Of a stretch of DNA of 64,000 bases, positions 59,144 through 64,000 are shown one piece after another. The translations under genes were made by a program, and so were the position numbers. The notes under the pieces were generated by a model that was not told the origin of the DNA, did not search any database, and worked only from the letters and a program-made list of their open reading frames with translations. The first letter of the stretch is position 1; the number at the start of each line of letters is the position of its first letter. This DNA is from Arthrobacter sp. Y81 (GTDB lineage Bacteria > Actinomycetota > Actinomycetes > Actinomycetales > Micrococcaceae). The DNA lies in NCBI RefSeq assembly GCF_002929335.1, contig NZ_PJIL01000009.1, positions 124,001 through 188,000 on the forward strand, read 5' to 3'.

Positions 59144-61018
59144 TCACCCCAGCAGGTCGTCCTCGTAGCACCAGCGCCAGTTTTCGCCGGGTTCGATGCT
59201 CCGCATCACCGGATGGCCTGTCGACCCGAAGTGCCGGGAGGCATGGTTTCCCGGGGAGGAATCACAGCAGCCCACGTTTCCGCAGTCCAGGCACATCCTG
59301 AGGTGTACCGTCGTCGTGCCTTCCAGTGCGCAGCCCGCGCAGTAGGGGTCCGGCGGGACCTGCGGGTCCGCCGCGGACTCCAGGTGGCCGCATACGCCGC
59401 CCGGCCTCGCGATGCCCTCTCCGCCGCCCCCGCCGGAGGCGTCCAGCTCATCCAGCGAGGCGTCGAGCATCGATTCCTCGACGTCCAGCCGGTCCAGGAC
59501 TTCACTGAGGACCTCGTGGGCGTACTGGCCGCCGCTCCGCAGTTCCAGTACCTTGGCCCGCTCGGCTTCCAGCATGGCGAGCCGCAGCTGGGCGTAGCGC
59601 TGGCTGGGAGTCGCCGCTTCCGACGTCGGGCGGCCCAGCCGTTCCCACGCCGCCAGCCCGCGCTCCTGGGTGCGCCGCTTCAGCATGGCCACGACCTCCG
59701 GCGGATCGTTGTCGGTGCGCATTTCCTGCAGCCGCTCCACGCCGGCGGCGGTGGCCAGCTGCATCAGCGAGGCCTGGTTCAACGCGTCCTCGCGCGGGTC
59801 CGGGCCCCTGACCCGCAGGAGCCGGACCAGCGGCGGAAGGGTAAACCCCTGCAGCGTGAGCGTCCCGGCGACCACCACCATGGCAGCCAGGATCAGCACG
59901 GATCGGTGCTCGAGGTCAGCGGGCAGCACCAGTACCGCAGCCAGGGTCACCACGCCGCGCATGCCCGCCCAGGACACAATTGCGGCGAACTGCCACGGCG
60001 GCGCCGGGTCGTTGCGCCGCACGGACGGGATCAGCCGGGGCAGGTACGTCGCGGGAAAGACCCAGACCGGCCGGAGCAGCAGCACTGCCAGCAGGATGAC
60101 CGCACAGCCCGCCCAGATGCGGGCCGCGCCGAGGGAGTCATCCTGGACACCGTCGATGATGGTCCGGACCTGCAGTCCGATCAGCAGGAAAACGGAATTC
60201 TCCAACAGGAACTGCACTGTGTTCCAGTTGCTGCGCTGGCTCAGCCGTGCGGCGCCGTTAGGCATGGACGGCGCCTTGGTTCCCATCACCAGACCGGTAA
60301 CAACGACGGCGAGGACACCGGAGGCGTGGATCGCTTCGGCCGGCAGGTAGGCGACGAACGGCGCCATCAGCGACGTCGACGTGTTGATGGCGACGTTCCG
60401 GATCCGTTTGCGGAGCTGGGTCAGCACGTAGGCCGCGGCCAGGCCGACCACCAGGCCGCCGCCGGCCGCGAGAAGGAATCCGCCGGCGATTCCGGCGGCG
60501 GACACGGACCCCGCGATGGCGGCGATCGCAGCGCGGAGGCAGACCAGGGCGGTGGCATCGTTGACCAGTGACTCGCCCTCGAGGATGGTGACAATCCGGC
60601 GCGGCATCCCCACCTTCCGCGCGATGGCGGTCGCGGCCACCGCATCCGGCGGCGCCACCACGGCGCCGAGGGCGATGGCGGCGGCCAGCGGGATCTCCGG
60701 AAAAAGCCACCAGACCACGTAGCCCACGGTGATGGTGCCGAAAATGACGTAGCCAACCGAGAGGAGCCCGATGGCGCGGCGGTTGGAGCCGAAGTCGAAC
60801 AGCGAGGTCCGCAGCGCCGCGGCATAGAGCAGCGGCGGCAGCAGGCCCACGAGGACCAGTTCCGGGTTGAGGTCGATAGGCGGAACGAACGGGAGGAAAG
60901 AACCGGCGACGCCGGCCAGCACCAGCAGCAGCGGCACCGAAACGTTGAGTTTCCTGCCCAGTGCACTGCCGGCGCAGACCACCGCCACGAGAACAAGCAG
61001 TCCCAGGGCGATCTCCAT
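59144..61018 (-). CDS. Na+/H+ antiporter (CPA1/NhaP type) with C-terminal UBP zinc finger
   Basis: A 624-residue protein. Residues 1-400 form about twelve membrane segments of the CPA1 fold. GAVVAPPDAVAATAI and EGESLVNDATALV hold the ion-binding acids; SWAGMRGVVTLAAVL is the later motif. A hydrophilic helical region follows (about 420-535), then a Gly run and a zinc-finger domain at 545-624: VCGHLES, DPYCAGCALEG, CLDCGNVGCCDSS, HASRHFGSTGHPVM, WRWCYED. This Cys/His pattern is the ubiquitin-protease (UBP) type zinc finger. It exchanges Na+ for H+; the finger's role in bacteria is unknown. Confidence 0.92.
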   Translation of the reverse strand: MEIALGLLVLVAVVCAGSALGRKLNVSVPLLLVLAGVAGSFLPFVPPIDLNPELVLVGLLPPLLYAAALRTSLFDFGSNRRAIGLLSVGYVIFGTITVGYVVWWLFPEIPLAAAIALGAVVAPPDAVAATAIARKVGMPRRIVTILEGESLVNDATALVCLRAAIAAIAGSVSAAGIAGGFLLAAGGGLVVGLAAAYVLTQLRKRIRNVAINTSTSLMAPFVAYLPAEAIHASGVLAVVVTGLVMGTKAPSMPNGAARLSQRSNWNTVQFLLENSVFLLIGLQVRTIIDGVQDDSLGAARIWAGCAVILLAVLLLRPVWVFPATYLPRLIPSVRRNDPAPPWQFAAIVSWAGMRGVVTLAAVLVLPADLEHRSVLILAAMVVVAGTLTLQGFTLPPLVRLLRVRGPDPREDALNQASLMQLATAAGVERLQEMRTDNDPPEVVAMLKRRTQERGLAAWERLGRPTSEAATPSQRYAQLRLAMLEAERAKVLELRSGGQYAHEVLSEVLDRLDVEESMLDASLDELDASGGGGGEGIARPGGVCGHLESAADPQVPPDPYCAGCALEGTTTVHLRMCLDCGNVGCCDSSPGNHASRHFGSTGHPVMRSIEPGENWRWCYEDDLLG

Positions 61019-61197
61019 TGGGCCATTCTCTCAGGCGATAAAAGGGCAAGACGGTGTGGCGACACTTTCCGTTCACGGAACCGAAACCGTGCGGTTCTCG
61101 CACGTTATTCCGCAGCGGGCACTCTTTTCACGCACCCCTCGTCCAGCGCCTGGTCGCTTGAGCCGAAACCCGTTGAGTCGCACCAAGGAGAACTTCC

Positions 61198-62241
61198 GTG
61201 CTCGTGAAAACCACCGTCACCGCCGTCGTGGCGCTCATGTCCCTGACCGGGTTTGCAGGCCCGTCCGCTGCCGCCAGCGCCAGCGACGACCCCGCCAGCC
61301 AGCAGGCATTCAGCTTTGGCGTCATCGGCGACATCCCCTACGGCGATGCCGAAATCGCCAAATTCCCCGCCCGCATCCAGGACATCAACGCCGACAGCAG
61401 CCTGGGCTTCGTCGCCCACGTGGGTGACATCAAGAACGGGTCGTCCGTTTGTTCGGACGAGTACTTCGAACATATCCGCGCCGAGTTCGACTCCTTCGAG
61501 CATCCGCTGGTCTACACGCCCGGTGACAACGAGTGGGTGGACTGCCACCGCGGAAACAACGGCGCCTACAACCCGCTGGAACGGCTGGACAAGATTCGGG
61601 AGGTCTTCTTCGACGCTCCGGGCAAGACCCTCGGGGAGACGATGCCCCTGAAGAGCCAGGAAGCCCTCGGGCTGCCGGAGAACGTCCGTTTCACAAAGAA
61701 CCGCGTGGCATTCTCCGTGGTGAACGTCCAGGGCAGCAACAACTCGCTCCTGCCGTGGACCGGCATCGGTGAAACGGCAGTCACCCCCGATCAGCAGGCC
61801 GAGGTGGACCACCGGACGAAGGCCGTCCTGGAACAGGTGCGGGACACGTTCAGCGACGCGACCCGGCGAAACGACAGGGCTGTGGTCCTCATGACCCAGG
61901 CGGATATGTTCGATCCTTCACTGCTCGACGCGGCCACCGCCAACCCGGACTCGGTCTCGGGCTTCCGCGAGATCGTGGCGACGATTATCGAGGAAACGAA
62001 CCGCTTCGACGGCCCGGTCTACCTCATCAACGGCGACAGTCACGTCTTTGCCGAAAACAAGCCCCTTGCCGAAGGCTCGCCCTGGCTGAAGATCTACGGC
62101 CAGGAAGCCGGTGATGACCTGCAGCGCATCACCGTGGACGGCTCAGCCAACGCCACGAATTACGTCAGGTTCACAGTGGCGGCAAACGGCGCGTCCGGCC
62201 CCGGCGTCCTGTCTTGGGAAAAGGTCCCCTTCCGGCCGTAG
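61198..62241 (+). CDS. Secreted metallophosphoesterase-like protein
   Basis: A 347-residue protein with a Sec signal peptide (cleavage near SAAASA, residue 27). The phosphoesterase metal motifs are clear: FGVIGDIPYGD, FVAHVGDIKNG, YTPGDNEWVDC and LINGDSHVF. It should hydrolyse phosphate esters outside the cell. GTG start with AAGGAG 7 nt upstream. Divergent from the antiporter gene. Confidence 0.88.
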   Translation: MLVKTTVTAVVALMSLTGFAGPSAAASASDDPASQQAFSFGVIGDIPYGDAEIAKFPARIQDINADSSLGFVAHVGDIKNGSSVCSDEYFEHIRAEFDSFEHPLVYTPGDNEWVDCHRGNNGAYNPLERLDKIREVFFDAPGKTLGETMPLKSQEALGLPENVRFTKNRVAFSVVNVQGSNNSLLPWTGIGETAVTPDQQAEVDHRTKAVLEQVRDTFSDATRRNDRAVVLMTQADMFDPSLLDAATANPDSVSGFREIVATIIEETNRFDGPVYLINGDSHVFAENKPLAEGSPWLKIYGQEAGDDLQRITVDGSANATNYVRFTVAANGASGPGVLSWEKVPFRP

Positions 62242-62260
62242 CCCGGCAAGAACAAAACAG

Positions 62261-62298
62261 CGGACGACGACGGCGGGACGGCCCGCCGTCGTCGTCCG
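62261..62298. terminator. Extragenic palindrome, terminator type
   Basis: Arm CGGACGACGACGGCGGG with one mismatch at the centre, 20 bases after the phosphoesterase stop. Carries the extra GAC unit seen at 52757. Confidence 0.82.
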
Positions 62299-62341
62299 TT
62301 GCTGGGGTGATAATGAAGGCCCCGGACCGGAAGGCGTCTTC

Positions 62342-62703
62342 ATGGAAATGGCAAAGCCCACTGAGGCTGAAAAAGAGCAGTTCAGATTACTGGTGACAGG
62401 GCTGCCGGGCATCGAGGTCAAGCCGATGTTCGGGAATCTGGGCGCCTTCGTCAACGGGAACATGTTTGCGGGGCTTTTCGGCCCGACCCTGGGCCTGAAG
62501 CTCGCGGATGCTGACCGCGACGAGCTGACGACGAGCCGCGAAACCCTTCCCTTCGGACCAGCGCTGAACGGCCCATGGGCGGCTATGTAGGGCTCCCGGT
62601 CCAGGGCCCGGCCGAAGTGATTGAGCCGGGGCTGGCCCGGGCACTCGCATATGTCGCCGGGCTGCCGCCCAAAGCGCCGAAGAGTCCCAAGCCGAAAAAG
62701 TAA
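62342..62703 (+). pseudogene. TfoX N-terminal domain protein with a -1 frameshift
   Basis: From ATG 62342 the frame gives the usual TfoX-N start (MFGNLGAFVNGNMFAGLFG, LADADRDEL) but stops at 62590. The expected end (MGGYVGLPVQG, ALAYVAGLPPKAPK) follows at once in the next frame to a stop at 62703. The switch lies at CCC (62572-62574); one more C would give an intact gene of about 121 codons. Either a real lesion or a homopolymer error. GGAAGG lies 9 nt before the start. Confidence 0.82.
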
Positions 62704-62709
62704 CGAACG

Positions 62710-62735
62710 ACGACGGCGGGACGTCCCGCCGTCGT
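62710..62735. terminator. Extragenic palindrome, terminator type
   Basis: Fully self-complementary 26-base site (arm ACGACGGCGGGAC), 6 bases after the TfoX-like stop and 22 before the end of the convergent NUDIX gene. Confidence 0.8.
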
Positions 62736-62756
62736 ACGCTGGCCCGTGAGTCCGCG

Positions 62757-63239
62757 TCACCTCAGGAAGCCGCTGTCCCGGAGACTCTGAACGAGCGCGT
62801 CAAGGATGGGAAGCTGGCCTTTCACGAGCTTGGTGCGCGCCTCCGTTTCGTTAAACCAGCGGGCGTCGTCGATCTCGGGATAATGCTTGATGATGCCGGA
62901 CCCCCTGGGCCATTCCAGCGGGAATGTGTTGCTGACGATCTGTTCGGGCCGGAAATCCCACTCGGCTGCGAACACGGTGATGACCTTGCCTGACGGCTGC
63001 CGGAAGGAGCCCAGTTCGATGTAGTCGGCCGGCGGTGCAGGAGTGCCCATTTCCTCTGCGAACTCGCGCCGGGCCGCCGTCAGGGCGTCCTCATCCTCCG
63101 GGTATTCGCCCTTCGGGACGGACCACGCATGTTCGTCCTTGCGGGCCCAGAAAGGTCCGCCCATGTGGGCTATCCAGACTTCCACCCGGGCCGCGGGGGT
63201 CCACCGGTACAGCAATAAGCCTGCGCTTCGAACCGTCAT
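62757..63239 (-). CDS. NUDIX hydrolase
   Basis: A 160-residue NUDIX protein. The Nudix box runs GEYPEDEDALTAARREFAEE with the Glu residues in the expected places. SAGLLLYRW begins the fold, and WSVPKGEY and DDARWFNETEA follow. The long frame upstream is rejected because AGGAGG lies 5 nt before ATG 63239. Substrate (nucleotide or other diphosphate) unknown. Confidence 0.92.
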   Translation of the reverse strand: MTVRSAGLLLYRWTPAARVEVWIAHMGGPFWARKDEHAWSVPKGEYPEDEDALTAARREFAEEMGTPAPPADYIELGSFRQPSGKVITVFAAEWDFRPEQIVSNTFPLEWPRGSGIIKHYPEIDDARWFNETEARTKLVKGQLPILDALVQSLRDSGFLR

Positions 63240-63305
63240 GGTGCCTCCTGTTCCAAGGCTATACGCGGGCGGCGCCGAGGGTCGGCTCTCGGGTAGTGTG
63301 TGGGC

Positions 63306-64000
63306 ATGGTGCGTGGACTTGCCGACTTGGGAGCAGAAGGCGTTCTGGTGGCCGGGGCAGGGCGGGCTATTCTGCTGCAGATCGCGAACCCGGCGGTGGG
63401 TCACGGCGTGGCCGAGCACAGCAATTTCGCAGATCGTCCGCTCGAACGGCTTCGCGCCACCCTGACCTACGTGTATGCCGTGGTGTACGGGACTGAGGAC
63501 CAGGTGGCAGCAGTGCGCCGCAGCGTGAACCGCGCCCACGGCCCCGTCTGCCGCAAGCCCGACGCCGGCTCCGCAGGCTACAGCGCCTTCGATGCTCACG
63601 CCCAGCTCTGGGTAGTGGCAACCCTGTACGACACCGCCGTCACCGTCTACGAGAGAATCTACGGGGCGCAGGACGACGAAGTCGCGGACTTCATATACCG
63701 GGACTACGCGCGGCTCGGCACGGCACTGCAGCTTCCCGCCGAGCTGGGGCCCGCGGACCGTGAGGCCTTCGGCAGCTACTGGGCGAACTGCCCGCAGGGT
63801 CTGGAGGCCGACGACGTCATGTCACGCGTGGTGCGCAGCCTGCTCTATCCGCGTGATCCCCGGCTTTGGCAGCGCGTCGTCATGCCGTTTGCGCGCTTCA
63901 TCACCGCAGGCCTCCTGCCGGACCGGCTCCGGCAGGGCTTCGGGCTACCGTGGACTGAACGTCACGGCCGCTGGTTCGACCGCACGATGCGGTGGTCCGC
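63306..64000 (+). CDS. DUF2236 / MpaB-like oxygenase, truncated by window end
   Basis: The first 231 residues of a protein of the oxygenase MpaB (DUF2236) family, related to latex-clearing proteins. It shows ILLQIANPAVGHGVAEHSNF, where the Arg/His-rich haem region begins, then HAQLWVVATLYDTAV and FGLPWTERHGRWFDR. TAGTGT lies exactly 6 nt before ATG 63306, again without a Shine-Dalgarno. The frame is open at the window edge. Confidence 0.88.
   Translation, partial: MVRGLADLGAEGVLVAGAGRAILLQIANPAVGHGVAEHSNFADRPLERLRATLTYVYAVVYGTEDQVAAVRRSVNRAHGPVCRKPDAGSAGYSAFDAHAQLWVVATLYDTAVTVYERIYGAQDDEVADFIYRDYARLGTALQLPAELGPADREAFGSYWANCPQGLEADDVMSRVVRSLLYPRDPRLWQRVVMPFARFITAGLLPDRLRQGFGLPWTERHGRWFDRTMRWS

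Overview
The window comes from a high-GC actinobacterium, most probably a member of the Micrococcaceae close to Arthrobacter, Paenarthrobacter or Pseudarthrobacter. The basis is the strong G/C third-position bias, the DUF6421, DUF222/HNH, DUF6221 and SCO1664 genes, three GPP34 paralogues, and many gene starts that look leaderless. There is no rRNA, no confident tRNA, no CRISPR array and no intact transposase. It reads as ordinary chromosome, rich in catabolic islands.

Layout. 1-4.4 kb: DUF6421 gene (runs off the left edge), an amino-acid permease preceded by a translationally coupled small ORF, and a broken SDR tail. 4.5-11.8 kb: cobalamin-dependent methionine synthase metH facing a complete ECF-type vitamin transporter fused into one 965-residue polypeptide and its partner lipoprotein, a candidate B12 uptake and use module. 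11.9-16.3 kb: TetR/SDR divergent pair, LysR, small membrane proteins. 15.5-20.9 kb: HipA/PI3K-like kinase plus phosphomutase, divergent from a MoxR ATPase plus VWA protein pair. 21-26.8 kb: LacI-controlled glycoside operon (GH32-like hydrolase, substrate-binding protein, two permeases, LacI). 26.9-41.7 kb: mixed housekeeping and accessory genes including three GPP34 paralogues with one shared promoter design, and a 5'-truncated sugar ABC ATPase. 41.8-45.3 kb: GntR-controlled operon of an MHS-type transporter and a DUF1445 hydro-lyase. 46.5-52.7 kb: lower protocatechuate 4,5-cleavage pathway (LigI, LigK, LigJ, GalD/LigU types) with a frameshifted transporter and a divergent GntR regulator; no ring-cleavage genes are in view. 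52.8-59.0 kb: RpiR-controlled operon (dehydrogenase, aldehyde dehydrogenase, M20 amidohydrolase, DUF3100 transporter) of unknown substrate. 59.1-64 kb: Na+/H+ antiporter with a UBP zinc finger, secreted phosphoesterase, frameshifted TfoX-like gene, NUDIX, and a partial DUF2236 oxygenase.

Three things run through the whole window. First, a family of extragenic palindromes (arm GACGACGGCGGGA and its complement) sits behind many genes, probably as terminators, and gene debris lies against or near several copies. Second, about a dozen genes have TAnnnT 5-8 nt before the start codon and no Shine-Dalgarno, as expected of leaderless transcripts. Third, several regulators have clear palindromic operators beside their own and their target promoters (TetR, LacI, two GntR, RpiR, LysR), so local regulatory circuits can be proposed from sequence alone. 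Functions are read from motifs and recalled family resemblance; no search was run.
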